Under the pieces are notes generated by a model. It was not told the DNA's origin. It did not search any database and worked only from the letters and a program-made list of their open reading frames with translations. From NCBI RefSeq assembly GCF_000003815.2, contig NW_023365694.1, positions 1 through 64,000 on the forward strand: a stretch of DNA of 64,000 nt, written 5' to 3'. Numbering within the stretch: the first letter of the stretch is position 1; the number at the start of each line of letters is the position of its first letter. Position numbers and translations under genes: made by a program. The stretch comes from Branchiostoma floridae. Lineage: Eukaryota; Chordata; Leptocardii; Amphioxiformes; Branchiostomatidae. Below, piece after piece: positions 32,801 through 47,800 of this stretch.

Positions 32801-35800
32801 CATGTTCAAAGTGGTACAGTCCTGCTGGAGGCCTTCTTCTAATAGTCTGGTAACCAAGCCTTCTTGAAGATGGGATGACAGATCTGGAAAGGAGAGTGGA
32901 ACAAAACTTAATGTTTCTTTCATTACATTATGGAATACATAAAAACATGCACACAGTACAATTGATTCCTACAGAAAGAGACACAGAAAGAAGAAACGTT
33001 TGTCTAACCTTCTTCCATCTCCGTTGCATCTGTTTCCTCTTCGGTTTCTTCCTTAGTGACAGACTTGAACAAATGCTGGACTGCCAGAAGTAGAGCTGTC
33101 ACCGTCGAGTCACGCTCTTCAGTAAAACTCTCCACACAGCTGTCAACATTGGTGACTGAAAGACCAACCAATATTCAGTTAGAACTCATTCAGCTATGTG
33201 TTCCTTAAAAAACCTCTATCTGTCAAGAAGCTGGTTTCTCTGCCCTGTCCCATTCTGTATCTTACTTTCTGTTTCTACTTCCATCATTGTATTGTAAGAT
33301 TATGTCGATGTGGTACCTTACAAATCACATGTCATTTGCTATTGAATAAGAAATAGTCTACATAAGAGTCACAAAAAGGTTCAAAACAGAACCTACCATC
33401 AGTAGAGTCCACACTCTTTCCAACTCCACTGGTCAACTTCCACTCCCCAAACTCAGCACATTTCTTTGTAAGCCCCACTCTAAGTTGGGTTAGACAGTCT
33501 GCCAGGCCTGTCCTGTGAGCACTGTCCATGGTGCTGATTTCAAAGCTGCTGTCCACTGTGCTGCTTTCAGTTTTGCAGCCCATTGTGTTGACTTCAGAGT
33601 TGCTGTCTCTGGTGCTGATTTCAGTGTTGCTGTCCATTGTGCCAAACTCTATGCTGCAATCACCGATGCTGGAATCTATGGTCCTGTCCTTGGTGCTGAA
33701 TTTGGCCTCTATGCACAACAGGCTTGACTGAAGGCTTGTGAGGGACTGGAATCCTGTGTCCACCAGACCAAATACATCCCTAAAGGAAATGGAAAGACGT
33801 GATGAATAAATGACCAGGACTGAATGAATTTAACAGGTTAACAATCGTGCAACTCAATGAGTAAATGAGATTGATGATGCCTTCCCAATCTAATACAATA
33901 GATAAGATCTGCATTTTCTGAATACTGTATAGTATTAGACTCAGACTGTATATTTTCAGAGACACAAGCAGACAACAAGTTTACAGGACAGTTAAAAATA
34001 CTTTGTTCCTTTGAACAGTTAGCATACTTACCAAGATACAAGCTGAGTGTCTAGTCTGTCCAGCTCAAATGTCTTCAAGTCCACCTTTGTTTTCAAGTCT
34101 TGAACGACACTAGCACATTCCTGTGGAATACAGCAAACCATACATGTTTTTCGACAGCAGAAGTCAAACCCTAGAAGCAGGGGTTTGGAGGGTTATCTAA
34201 GGAAGAACAAAGGAAATTGCAAGAGAGAATTAAAAAAGAATGGGAACAGGGATTTTAACCATATAAATGAAAGAAAAACATTGTTATGGGCTAATCACTG
34301 TTTTATACACATACCTGTGTATTCTAACATTCTCTCATTGAAGGGTCTTATTCTTTGTATGCTATGACAAAAAAGGCTAACCTCAAAACCTTAGATGCAT
34401 CATACTATAAATGTCTAAGCTGTGTTTTCTTCAGTATGCCTTTTCCATCCCTTTGACAACTCCTGAAGCAACCTATGCTGGCAGGACTGTCCTTGTGATG
34501 CTCTTGTGATGCTTTCTTAAAAGAGAAATAATTCAACATAAAGCTAACACTAACCTTGACCCTGTTACAGCACTCTTGGTGTCCGCTGTCCCCAAGCCTC
34601 ATGCCTGCAGATGCTGGTAATTGGTCGGCATGCAGGGGGGAGGGGGGCAGGAGGATGTTCCCCTCCGGAGCAGCAGGACAAGCCTGGAGGAGGATGGAGA
34701 ACTGGTCCAGACAGGAGGCACACCTGGACCAAAGGACATACAAAACTGCTCTCAATGTCAGGTGTACATTAGAATTAGAAAAACTAGAACAGAGCCAATA
34801 CCTTATGCAAGTCTAGAAAAGAACAAGAAAGTGCTGTGTCTAGTTCTCATGTTCACACAATACACATAAAAAATCTGTGTACAGGCTAATAGGATGTCCC
34901 AGTAGCTCAACTGGTAGTAGCCTCCAATTGAGCTCCTGGTTTCTATTAGATGGTAACTGAAACAGTCAGGAAACTTACTGTACTGTGTGCCACTAGGTAC
35001 TATAAGGGTCTGAACAAATAAACAAACAAATACAGATACCTGTCTAAAAGGGCCTTCAGCATCTGTAGCCATGTGAAAGTCTGCTGCTGTGGTGGGAGGG
35101 CAGGCTTCACGGTACCTTCATGTAATGTGGAGCGGAGACTTTCCAGGGATGACAACATCATCCTAGGGACAGAAAGCATGTCTTCAGAGATACAAGATCA
35201 TAAAATGCTACATGTAATGGGATATGTTATTTCATTTTGTCCTCTTCCATTATTTTGTAACTGTAAAATATCAGAGAACTTAGGAAAAAAGAATCTGGTG
35301 TGGCTTTAGCAACTGCAAGAGTCATGAATTTTAACGGCCATCCCTCAGATAGGACCTTAAATAAAGGTTCTGTGTTTGAGTTGAGGAGAGCCAGACCTCA
35401 AGCACGTAAAAGAACCCACCATACTAATTGAAAAGAGTAAACTAAGGTCCTTCCCAGTGTGAGTGGTTCAACACATACAGTCCTATAGCCCTAACTAGGG
35501 GAATTACTGTTGATTTGAAGTCACTAGGCGCTGTATACAGGCTACCATTACAGCCCCTTGCAATTAAGCCCTGTCTATTGTAGGCTCCCTGACTGCAAAG
35601 ATAGAGTAGCATTCCCACCCAATAACAATACTTATACAATATAGTAATAAATATTAAGTAATACTTTTAGGCTGCCCAAAACTCTAGTGATACATACAGT
35701 TGAACAAAGTAAACTGAAATGCATGAGTTCACACTTTCACCTTTCAGTGTCAAACTTTAATGTAGTGCATAACAGATACATTTATCCTTAAGTATCTTGC

Positions 35801-38800
35801 AGTGTTTTACTTCAATAGGAAGCTGGCTCAATGAAAATTCTAACTGGAAACTACTTGACTCCTCTGCCCACCCCAAAAAAAGTCTAGGGTGGCAGGTTTT
35901 TCTAGGGTAGGTAGGGAAACAGGAAACACAACATTTTTTTCCTAGGCCTAACAAAACAAAGAGGGCCACGCCCATCTCACCTGAGCCACGCCCATTTCCC
36001 CAGCATGTCGGCCAGGTGCCTCCTCTGTGCCACCATGACCGTCAGCAGGTGTTCACTGAACCCTTTACACCTGTCGATGTTGGCTCCGCCCAGGTCCTTG
36101 GCGGGCGTTGCCATGGCAGCGTGCATGGCTGCTCGTCGGGACACGCAGCGCCAGAAGTATTTTTCACAGCCCTCCCAGCCATGACACAGTCTGGAACTAA
36201 TACGTAAAAAGATAGTTAAGATAGGGGTTGAACTTTCATGGATGTTATAAATTATTGTATGAAAAACAGCCTTAGACTACCATATTGGCAGACAACTAAT
36301 CATCACTGGCTATGGCATAAAAAAAAAATTAATACTGTCAGATCTCTACAAGTGACCACCTCTGCACAAGGACCATCTTGCCATTAATATTTTCCTTCAT
36401 TCATTTAAAGGGGTATTCCACTCCAGAAGTGGGTATCATAAGTCTTCAGAGAACAGATAGTTAAGCTTGAAACAAGTTTGTTTTTGTCAAATTTACCATA
36501 ACTTGAAACCTAAATGCAGGGCGAACATTGTAGCAATTGAGTTCTTGAATTCCCCTGACAATCCTTCCAATGGTGTTTACATTTTTGCAGGTACTAGATT
36601 GAACTATTCATGTTGCATATCTCACCTGTCAGAGGCACCCCCTATCACCTGTGCACAGGTTGCAGCCACGTTCAGTGCTGGTGTCAGCAAGGCCTCATTT
36701 AAGTCACTTGTAGCTAGACAACCCAAACCTTTTCTGTAGGACAGGCCTGTACAGAGATAAGAAGGAAAAAAGTCTATCAGCTCAGTTCATGTGATGAATA
36801 AAGTTATCTAAAAAGAATTACAATCAAATAGATAAAACACAGCTATCTACCACTCAGAGAACACAAACACAGCATGTCCAGAACACAAGATATCATAATG
36901 GTAGGTTCCATTGCAGTGCCATCACAACCTGCTAGGGGATCCATAATCCATTCAATTCAAGGTCTCATCAAGACCTACCCACATATTGAGTATCAATACA
37001 ATTCATCCAGGCCTTCTTAATTTATGCTGTCAATCCACAAACACACAAACACTACCAAAAACATGGTAAAGTTGAAAAATGACAACAAGTTGAAAAGTCC
37101 CACCTATAAATAGATGAAAGTTCAATCTCTTCTTCTGGATAAATCAAATTTAATTAAATTTGATTTATCCAGAAGAAGAGATTGAACTTTCATCTATTCA
37201 TTATATTCCTGGATGTATAATCTTCAAAAAAGTCCCACCTATAGTTCCCAGATACTTGAACAACTCTGACAGAGACTTCCTCTTTCTCAGTTGGATGTGT
37301 TTCACTTCTGACTTCTGCTTGTCTTTGTCAGACGTCTGAGGAGGGACAAGAATTATTTTAGCATTTTGTTAATCATGTTAAAATCTCCATATTAGCGCAT
37401 GGACTACGCATATGTGCAGGCACTACTGTAACAGCAGGGGGCTAGTCCACTGGAAGTGATGTGTGTTTGAATCCCATACTCTTCTACATAATACAGTCCA
37501 AAACAGTAGTGCTACAGTAACAGTACTGCACAGTGTTGTAGAATACAGTACAGCAAGTCCACTGTCAGTGGTGTGTGTGTGTGTGTGTGTATTTGACTGC
37601 CTAGTTCATAGCATTCTCATAAGCTAAGCAGGGAAAGCAGTATGCATCATATCAGTTTATATAGTTTTGGCTATGACCAGTCCAGGCCCTGAACAGCAAG
37701 CACTATACCCACTAGGCCAATGTACAAATCAGGGTAAGTTGCTAAACTAACAGATGTTGGACAAGACCAACAAAACATTCATAAGACACTGAGCACAGCC
37801 ATACCTTTGAAACATCCAGTGATTGTAACTCCTTTATTGTTGCTGCAATTTCACCTGCAAAGAAGATGGATGTTAAGAAATCAAACCAATACATTAGTGC
37901 CAAAACAGAAGCACATTGGCATTGCAGCAATAGGATTATCTACAACCATTAGGCAACAGAATGTCAAAATTCATTAACAGCGTATCATACGGCCAAAAAA
38001 GTTTTAAAGGATGACATTTGCTAATTTTACAAATTAAACTGGAATCACAGCCACATAAAGATAAAAATTGTAATAAAAGATTTGATAGCCTAACTTACCT
38101 GCGAACTCGTCGACAGTGGAGATGAGCGCAGGGTATGGGGCCTTGTCCATAGTCTGTTTGCACAGTCTCCTCATGCGGAGGAAAAGGGAGGGTAGGCGTG
38201 GCTGCAGTGACCCCGGGTCAGAGGTCAGGGAGGGTAGGCGTGGCTGCAGTGACCCCGGGTCAGAGGTCAGGGAGGGTAGGCGTGGCTGCAGTGACTCCGG
38301 GTCAAGGGTTAGGGCACTGGATAACCCTGTGGTTAGCTGGAAGTATGCCTGATGCAAAGAAGAAATCATTAAATTAACCAAAAGACATTGCCTGGGCAGT
38401 CCCTTGAGGCCTTAATCACATTTTGTAGTAGATCATTGTACAAATTTTTAGATCAAAGCAATTTCAAGCAGATTGTGACAGAACCAAGTTGAACCAAAAA
38501 TGACCTAAGACTGCCATGCTAAAGTTTGCATGACACATGTACATTACAAGACTATCCAAAGGGTACAATTTTACAATTGAATGACACTCATAAAACAAAT
38601 GCAACCAGCCCTAACGTACCTGATATCAAGTAAATATAAGAAATAAACAGTTCACAATCCACTCAACAATGGTTCAAATATTATCTTAACTATTAGCACA
38701 ATAAAAACAATACTCTGTACCTGAAACCCCTCAGGTGCAACAAAGTTGCTGACTGGAATGATGTCTTGTTTTGTTTTGTCCACTTGCTTCACTGGCACAT

Positions 38801-41800
38801 CTGTTTCCAAGATGTTTGAAGTCATGACAGAACTGGCCATTTTCCCCAGGGATTCCTGACAACAGAAAGGAAATGTAAAAAGACTATGCTCAATTACATT
38901 GTATAAAGTGAATTTCAAAGTTGTACTCTTTCAATGTGGTATGGACCACTTCCTTTGAGAGTTTCAAACAACATTCATTTGATAAGTCTTTAACTGATTG
39001 TTTTTATTATGCAACATGCATGTTTGTGATAAATAGTTGTACTTTGTGCATTTGGAATCTTGGGGTAGAAGTTATCAATGTGCTAGTGTACAACTAAGAA
39101 TAAAGCAAACAACAAAGAAACTAAAAGAAGATATATCATTCTTTACACTGGCCTTGACCATCTAAGTCTTCATGTAATTGTGGTTTACATGTAACATGCA
39201 TTGGCATAATACCGGTCATAAGCCTTATACCGGTCGATTAAAAATAGTGGAACTTAAAGAGATCTACACATGCAACAATAGTTATTTCTGAGGTATGCAC
39301 ACTTCAGACATCTAGGTGTCTAATACATAATTTACAAAGCATCGATAACAATGCATTCGAAGACAACAAGGCCAAAAGTTTTCAGGTCATTTTCGGGGCA
39401 GGCGAGCTCGTCGTGGGACAAACACACTGTCACGTTCATCGCCAGATTTGTAGATAATAATCACATGACATTGTGCTCACGGCACAAGACGAGCATGATT
39501 CAACAGCAATCTTGAATTTCTTTTGGTGACCTACAACTCGTGTAAAAGTGTGAGGAACCTTGCATTATCGCCCGGATCTACGGCTGAATGGGTCAAATTG
39601 AACGTACGCCGCCATTTTCCCGCCATTTTTAATGCTACGGCCAGCAGTAAAGTTTTACGTCATAGCGGTTGTGACAGACCAAAATTAAATGAAAATTCTT
39701 GTCAGTATACGCCAATTTTCTCATGACTTTTTGTATGCTCATGCAGATTTTTGTTTTGTGCAACTACTAACAGGAAAGAAAGGAACAACAGAGGATGTAT
39801 AAAGGTACATAGCGGCAGTTAATTGTGCCGTGTTTCGTTCGGCCGGTATTGTGCACCCCCTTCCAACCACGCGCCCGTTCTCCGTGCAATTCCGCTGTGT
39901 GTTCCAATTACGATATTATGTTTTTAGCAGGACCAGAGAGACAAAATAATTTACACAGAAAAAGTGGCAAAGGTAAGCTGTAACAGCAACATGTAACTGG
40001 AGAAAATGATGGGTTGATCATTTGCCAAATTAGCATTGCTTGAGAAATTGCAGTAAACCGACCGGTATTATGCCAATGGATGTTATCAAACATGCATGTT
40101 CAGTACAAGGGTAGGTTGTGCATGTTGAGGCCAGCAAGAGTGATAACTGTACTGCAATTAAGAATAAGGCATTTAACAACTAACAAAAAACCATAGACAT
40201 CCCCTTCTGCACTGACCTTGAACTTCCTGATGTACTTGTGCAGGGTCCGCCTGGTTTTCTCCACGGAGTCTTTCATGGCCCAGAAGTTCAGGTCGCTCCA
40301 GCGAGCGATCTTCACAAAACCCTGAAGTTATACAATGGCAAAAAAATAAATCAGATTAAGGCCACACCAATTTAATTTCTTGGTTCACGGATTTTTTCAT
40401 AAAAAATATGGAGCGACAGGGCGAAAAAAGAATAAAAATAAAAATTGTAAAATGGTTGAGGTAAAGATAAGGGGTCATCCAAAACATAAAGAATAAAAAG
40501 TTTTCAGCTTGAAAAAAGTACAAAAAGACTATTACTGTACATTAACAGCACCTGTTCATTGAAAATTACAAAGTAGTGTCAGTTTTTATGTTTGTTCCAT
40601 TCTTCATGAATGAAAAATATAACTGTAATAATAATACCCACATTTAAAGGAGCTTATAATATAAAGGCCAATTTGCTACACCAGAAAGTTGGTGAATGGT
40701 TTCATTAATGGTGAAAATTTGCTGAGTGGTAATTTTAATTTTTTTCTTATTTTCCCAAAAATAGGAGCGAGCGAATCCGTGAACCAATGAATTAAATTGG
40801 TATGGCCTAAAGTAATTGTGACACCAAATGTAACATATCCTGATTACATTAAATCATCATTAAACACAATTCAATAAATCAAGGCATTTGTCCAAAATAT
40901 AGACTCTTCTGATGTTATTGAACACATCTTATAAATCAGACTTTCAGCTCTTGATCCCTCTCTCCATTGTAATGAAATTTAATTCTTTCCAAGATGTCAC
41001 AGTGAACACTGTTAGCAAGCTTTAAAGTACAGAGATAGGCACTGTAGCTCAGAAAAAAATTATTTTGATAGGAAAACAGTTTTATGTCGTTGTGGCTACA
41101 TACAATTGAAACAGTAGTAAAAATGACGGCTTTGTGCACTTCACAAAAGAATGCTGTATTAAATCCTGGGCCCTAGTATTCCAGTAAACCAACGTAAGAC
41201 ACAAAAATGTTCCCAAGACTTTACACACCTTGAGTTCCTTCTCCACAGGAGCCCGGAGGTCCTTGATGGTGTCTTGGACAGTTGGAAGGAACTGGTGATA
41301 GTAGCAGTGAAGGTTCCACAGCACATTGGCAACAACAGCTGCAGGTAGGAACAGATTTATGTTCAACTGAGTTTATACATGTAACGCCAGTTCACCTTTA
41401 TCCGTGGGGAAACCTATATCCATTGTTCTTCAGAACAGTGCATTTAGGGATATAAAGTCAATGGACGGTGGTTTCAAATTGTATAATTTTTAAAATATAG
41501 CAGTTTGAACTCATATTTCATTGGAATGTTAGCCCTAAATACCCTACTTTTGACAACAACGGATATAGGTTACCCCACGGATCAAGGTGAACTAACATTA
41601 TATGTCCACAAATGCAACATGCTTAGTACTGCAGGTTGACTTGCTGTGTGCAAGTTGACTTGCTGTGTGCAGGTTGACTTGCTGCCTGCAGGTTGACTTG
41701 CTGTGTGCAGGTTGACTTGCTGTGTGCAGGTTGACTTGCTGTGTGCAGGTTGACTTGCTGTGTGCAGGTTGACTTGCTGTGTGCAGGTTGACTTGCTGTG

Positions 41801-44800
41801 TGCAGGTTGACTTGCTGTCTGCAGGGTTGACTTGCTGTGTGCAGGTTGACTTGCTGTGTGCAGGTTGACTTGCTGTCTGCAGGGTTGACTTGCTGTGTGC
41901 AGGTTGACTTGCTGTGTGCAGGTTGACTTGCTGTCTGCAGGGTTGACTTGCTGTGTGCAGGTTGACTTGCTGTGTGCAGGGTTGACTTGCTGTGTGCAGG
42001 TTGACTTGCTGTGTGCAGGTTGACTTGCTGTGTGCAGGTTGACTTGCTGCATGGTGGGTTCTTTAACATGCTCGAGGTATGGCTCACGGGACCTCCATTT
42101 TACGTCTTATCCAAGGGAATGCCCTAGCCGAAGCTAGGTACAAACGTACTCCTTTTTACCTGAGTAAAACTTGAGTAACAAAAAACACCACTTCTCACCT
42201 TGCTGTTGGCTGTCTGCCACCGATGCAGCGTGATAGTGGAAGTCTTGAACCATCTGAAGTCGGGCGGGGAACTCGCCAAGACTGGAACACTCCAGAAACT
42301 GCTTCAGACTGGACACAAACTCTCCCGTAGTGTGGGCTGCCTCATCACTGGGACAGGGAGAACAGTATGTCAATCAGGACTCGAAATACCACCTGCATAT
42401 GGACGTTAGTGCAGGTAAAATTGGAGCTGTGCAGGTATTTCTGGTGTCTACCTGCACCTAACCTGCACTACTAGTCCATCTACTGGGTTTTACACATACA
42501 CATGTAAATGTTCTATGATGTAGGTGTGTATGGATTGTTATTAGCTGCATATTGATAAAGTATGAAAGAAAAATAAAACAATGCATAGTTCCTGAACAAT
42601 TTTAGTATGATGCATAATTCTTAAGTTCAGAGTGGTGCAGGTAAAATTTGTCTGGTGCAGGTAATTTTCAATGCTACCTGCACCAGTGCGGGTATACAGA
42701 AAAAAGGATTTTGAGCCCTGTCAATGAACGTTAGACATCCAGGTAACAAGATATGCTTTATATAGCAGTTACTCAAGCAACTGGATATATTTTTGGAAAT
42801 GGGGAGACGTTTCAAGTAGCAGCCACTATCTTTTGTCAGTGTTATTATGCAAAGTGTTCTCCCCATGTTTCTTGTTGTTGTGTTTATTGTAGTATGGGAC
42901 TCAAGCATTCATGCCATATGGATACAAATGGGATAGAAAATTTAAGTAAGATTTTTTTGTGTCACACAATTTTACGTCGGACCTCATTAAACTAATATCT
43001 CCTGGGAAACTCTAGAACATTGGCCTGCTTAGAAATGTATTAGGAATTCAAGTTTATATGATGCTCAAATCCAGAAAATGTAAAAGACAATGCATGCATC
43101 AGATTTGTTTATGGCAATGAGTACTATATGCAGCTCTGCAAAACTAAACTAAATAAAATAAACAATTAACCTGTTTGCTGAAGAAGAGGCTTCTGGGAAG
43201 AGCTGGCTCTCGACCAGCTGATACAGGTGGAACCACCATTTTGTCCTGGCCGTCTCAGCGGCTTGCTGGGTACAGGTGTCCAGACAGTGGGACCAGCACC
43301 TGGGGAGGGGGGCACAGCCAAGGTCATTAGAACATCTGGCAAGGTCATAAAGGGGAGGTGTTTATCTATTAATTTATTAATCTCCAGGCAAGTGGGTAGT
43401 CCCTTCAACTTATTGGAAGTTAATTTCCAAGGGGGTCTGCTTACATGAAAAACAAAACAAAACATGTTACATTCAGTAAGAGAAGAAGACAACCAGAGGA
43501 CAACAAACACAATACAAGTAAACCGAAGCGTCAAAAACAGTGGTCAAAAGTCAAACCAAAAACGGCAACGGAGGAGGTCAGGGGACAAAGTGCTGTGGTA
43601 TGTGTCTTAGGGCAGCTTTAAACTGCCGTAGAGTTGATGCATATCTAATGTCCGTGTTAACAAACAAGGTCATTAGCACAGCAGGTGGGGGGGGGGGCAG
43701 TCAAGATCATAATTATCAACATTCCTCACATTACAAAGGTGAAGCATTTACAAAGTTCATTTTCCCTCACAGTTTATCGTTCATCATTTGTCTTGTCCTC
43801 TCTGACAGTATCTCCGTTTTGAGAAGAATCTTTTTATTTTGTTTTATTTCATTTCAATGTCTTGTATATCACAATTATCTTCTTAAATATAAAAGTGCTT
43901 CGACTGTAGGATCTACAAGAAGACAACCTGAGTTCCAGCCTCCTCCACTGGATGATCATCTGCATGATGGCCTCCAGCTGGGTTGTCATGGAAACCTCTC
44001 TGCTGGCATTGTTCTCCCATTCCTGTAAAAAGTAAACAGGAAATATCACTTGTACCAAATTCTTGTACCAGAAACTTACATTTATCTATGGCAAGTTAGG
44101 TGTCTGAAATACGACTGCCAGGATTCAAACTCCCCACGAGTTGGTCCAAAAGTAGGGCCTCCTACTTCGTGTTATCGTGTTATCACCCCACCTGACTTCT
44201 TTAGCTTTGCCCATGGACTTCTTGTAGGCTTTGCTTCCACTGTAAATCAGCTTTGCCACCATCATTCCTCCTTGCCCCTGGCGCAATTCTGCTTCACCCT
44301 CCTTCTGCTTTATCCTAACAGCTGAAGTCTACCCAAATTCATGACGGATTGTGCCTAATCAATTCAGACTACGAAGGGTTTGTGAAATGCCACTTTGGCA
44401 CTTGGCAAAAAGGTGGTCCAGAATGTGCACAGGAGCAGAGGCTATTCCATGTTTTGTGGTGCAACCGCTGTAGTTGGTTTCTACATAATTTTTGTATCAA
44501 CTGCAAAGCTGAAGGAGTTACGTGAAGGTGTGTATGTTTGATCTTGTTTAATCATGAAGAAACCAAACAGGTACGGTCGCCAAACATGTAATGTCACCTG
44601 TGCTTTCTTGAGCAGCAGCTCCAGGCCAGTCAAGAACTTCATGAGGGGGCTGGTCACAGGGAAGGACAGGAGTCTCTCCACCAGCTGTGCAATCTGGAAA
44701 AAACATGATGAAAAACATCTAGCAAACTCTTCCAGCTCTGTGTTAGAAAAAATTAAAAACATTCTCCCGGCATTAATTTTGTGTTGTTCATGGCTGACAG

Positions 44801-47800
44801 GAATGCCCAATAAAATTTCACATCATTTGGACAGAAATGAAGATGCAAATCCTCTTGGACGATTACTTTACAAAATTGCCAGAGGGAGAAACACGACAGA
44901 AAACAAAATTCAAGTTATATTTTTCCCTACTGTAATGGAAAGGAAATATAAAAAGGATCAAGATCTGAGTCATTCTGCATGATGGCTTGGGAATAGCAAC
45001 ATTGGACAAAGAGATTTCTGGAAAACCATGATGGTTCAGGGTGTGGCCTAAACTTGATGTCAGCAGTAAGCAAGAAAAGATCTCAATTACATTAATTTTG
45101 TATTAGACAATTCTTTCAAAATGTTTCTGACATCATCTCTGACTACAGTACCTGTTTGAGAGTTGGGTGATCAGGCCACTGGGCAAGCAGCTCCTCTGTC
45201 CGGACTGTCACACCTGCCAGCAGCGTTCTGCACTGCAGAACCTCAGGGATGTTGGGGTCATGATAGATGTCATACTGTCTGCTCTGCTGGGGCGTGGTCT
45301 GTAAAAAAAGTCAAATTGGATGGTTAGGACCTATCTTAATACTCGTTTTACTGTCTTGGCTGGGGTATATGTTGTCAGAGTGTATACATGTAGGTATAAC
45401 ATGTTATGTATTTAACCTAAGATCTCGAGTCTTTTCAGGGGCAGTCAAAATTTTTCATTCATCTGTCTAATATTTCAGAAAATATTTGTTTTACTGTTGC
45501 ATATCTTGATACTTGCTTTTTGATGCCCATAATGAGATCAAACATACCAATGATAGCCTTCTTTGGCACTGTCACAGTCCTTAAAAGCTTCCTGGTTGAA
45601 AGATATCAACACTTAATAGCTTAAATACATGTACTGTGTCTCTAGATTCCAAGACTTAGAGACCTATATCCATTCATTTAATCTTAAAAACATTTGGGTA
45701 GCCCCTACGATAAATGACCTGCTGATTTCCAAGGGGGCCCAGAAAGGGACTTCAGTACCGTACCTTGCTGTCTTCAGCACCAGTTTCCAGCACCTTCAGT
45801 TTGCCCTGCAGCAGCCCGCTGACCACCATGTGACCTCCGACAAGGTCCCCATCTAACCTGCAGTCTGATACAACAGGAAACAAAACTTTTAAAGCAAAGT
45901 CACATATTTTTTATGAACTTGAAGGACTTACTGTGTTTGCTCTTGAATAGAATATCTTAAGGGCTATTCAATGTATTGAGGTTACCGATTTAAGTGGTTT
46001 TCAAGCCCAGAACTGATGTCTAAATGTGCCAAATCAAAAGACGGAAACATGTAAAAGAACCACATTTTATTTGAAATGTATGCTACAACAAATGATTAAT
46101 GTCAAAATGTCAAATGTTACATGCGAACGCTTATTGTTTACTCTAAAATACAGTGGTTTTGAGTCAAAATGTAACAACAACAATTATCAATATTACAGCA
46201 CCAAGGGCAGCCACAATTGACTATGTGAGAGTGCCAAGTTTGGGCATATTGAGTTCCAGTGTTTGGTCTTTACTATCTTCTTCTTCATCTGTGTGCAAAG
46301 CCTTGTTTAGTTGAGGGCTCAGGCACGGGGATGAAGGTTTCATGATGAAGTTTAAGGTGATGAAGCAACAACAGTGCTACTTCAGCACCAAGGACAAGTA
46401 CAATCGACTCTGTATGAGTGCAAAATTTGGGCATATAGGTTGCAATGTTTGGTCCCTACCAGCAAGAAACAAGATTATTTTCTTCAAGGGAAACATGAAT
46501 AACATCTTTAATTACCTAATTGTCCAAGAAGAGGTCTGGAAAGCTCTGCTGCAGTCTGATAGCCAATCAGGAAAGGCTCTACATGATTGACAGCTGTCAG
46601 TTCCCTCTTGTCGTCCAACCACAGCATCCATGTCAGGCTGCTGTACAAGCTGTGGTGAACCTCACATATCTGCAGAATAGCATCATGGGATAGTTTCCCA
46701 TCATGCACTGGGGCAGGGGCCTCCTCAGAGGCTTTGCTGGAATCATCATCGTCGTCGTCACCGAGAGTTGGTTCAGCTGTGATGTCACCAAATGCCTGGG
46801 AAGAAGAAAAAACAAAACAAGTGCTCAAGATGCTTATTTTACGTTCTTATGTTGTGGTTTCTGTGTTTAAAGATATTCTGTGGGTCATCAGCCTACATGT
46901 AAATTAATTAAAAACAAATGACCAAATTTTAGACAACCAACATCGGGACTTACCCCACACTTAAGACTTTTGTTCAAAACATAATTTATCAAAACAGAAG
47001 GCATAGAGAGAGAAAGAACTCTATTGCATTACACTTGTGACAGGTACAATGTATGGTAACTTGTACATACATTTCAGTCAGCTAATATCTAACAATTCTG
47101 AAGAAATAATTTGCAATCTACTTTATGAATAACAGTAAAGACAATCTAACAAGCATGAATATCAGAATTGGCAAAGTACAAAAATAATGTGACTTCATTT
47201 CTAGACTTCAGTTACCTCTTCATATCCTGGGAACTGTTGTCTGATTTCTCTCTCCTCCTGCTGCTCTTCAGTCAGCGAATCACCATGAGTCTTACTCTTC
47301 CATCTATGCACAGACATTAGACAAGCAATGTAACAACACTTCCCATTGGTCATACATGATAATAACTAAGTAAATGTTCCGATCAGCACAATACCATCTA
47401 TGTTATAAAATCATCTATTTATATTGCAATCCATACATAGTATGGATGCAATATACTGTTTTTCCTTTGTCTCTTCTCCTGTCAAATCTTCAAATGGGAT
47501 TAATTTTTTCATTTTTTGGCCAAATGAGCTGAAATTTGGCAGGGTGGTAGAAATAGCAAATACCCCCAGACGTTTTTTTCACTTTCTTGATAGAGGCCTT
47601 AAAATTTATGATATTTAGGGTTTTTGGTCATTTTTAGACAAAATATGTATATTTTGGGCCCCTGTGCCCTGGTATTACAAGCTAATGACCTGAAATTTGG
47701 TACAGAGGTGCATTAGACATATGAGCACAGAAAAACATCAACACTTTCTTCATAGATCACTTCAAAAATTAGTTATTTTAGGGTTTTTGGCCATTTTTGA

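Noticed and set aside
41582-42087. Two minus-strand frames of about 155 residues
   Set aside because: Translations of a 19-bp minisatellite in a midasin intron.
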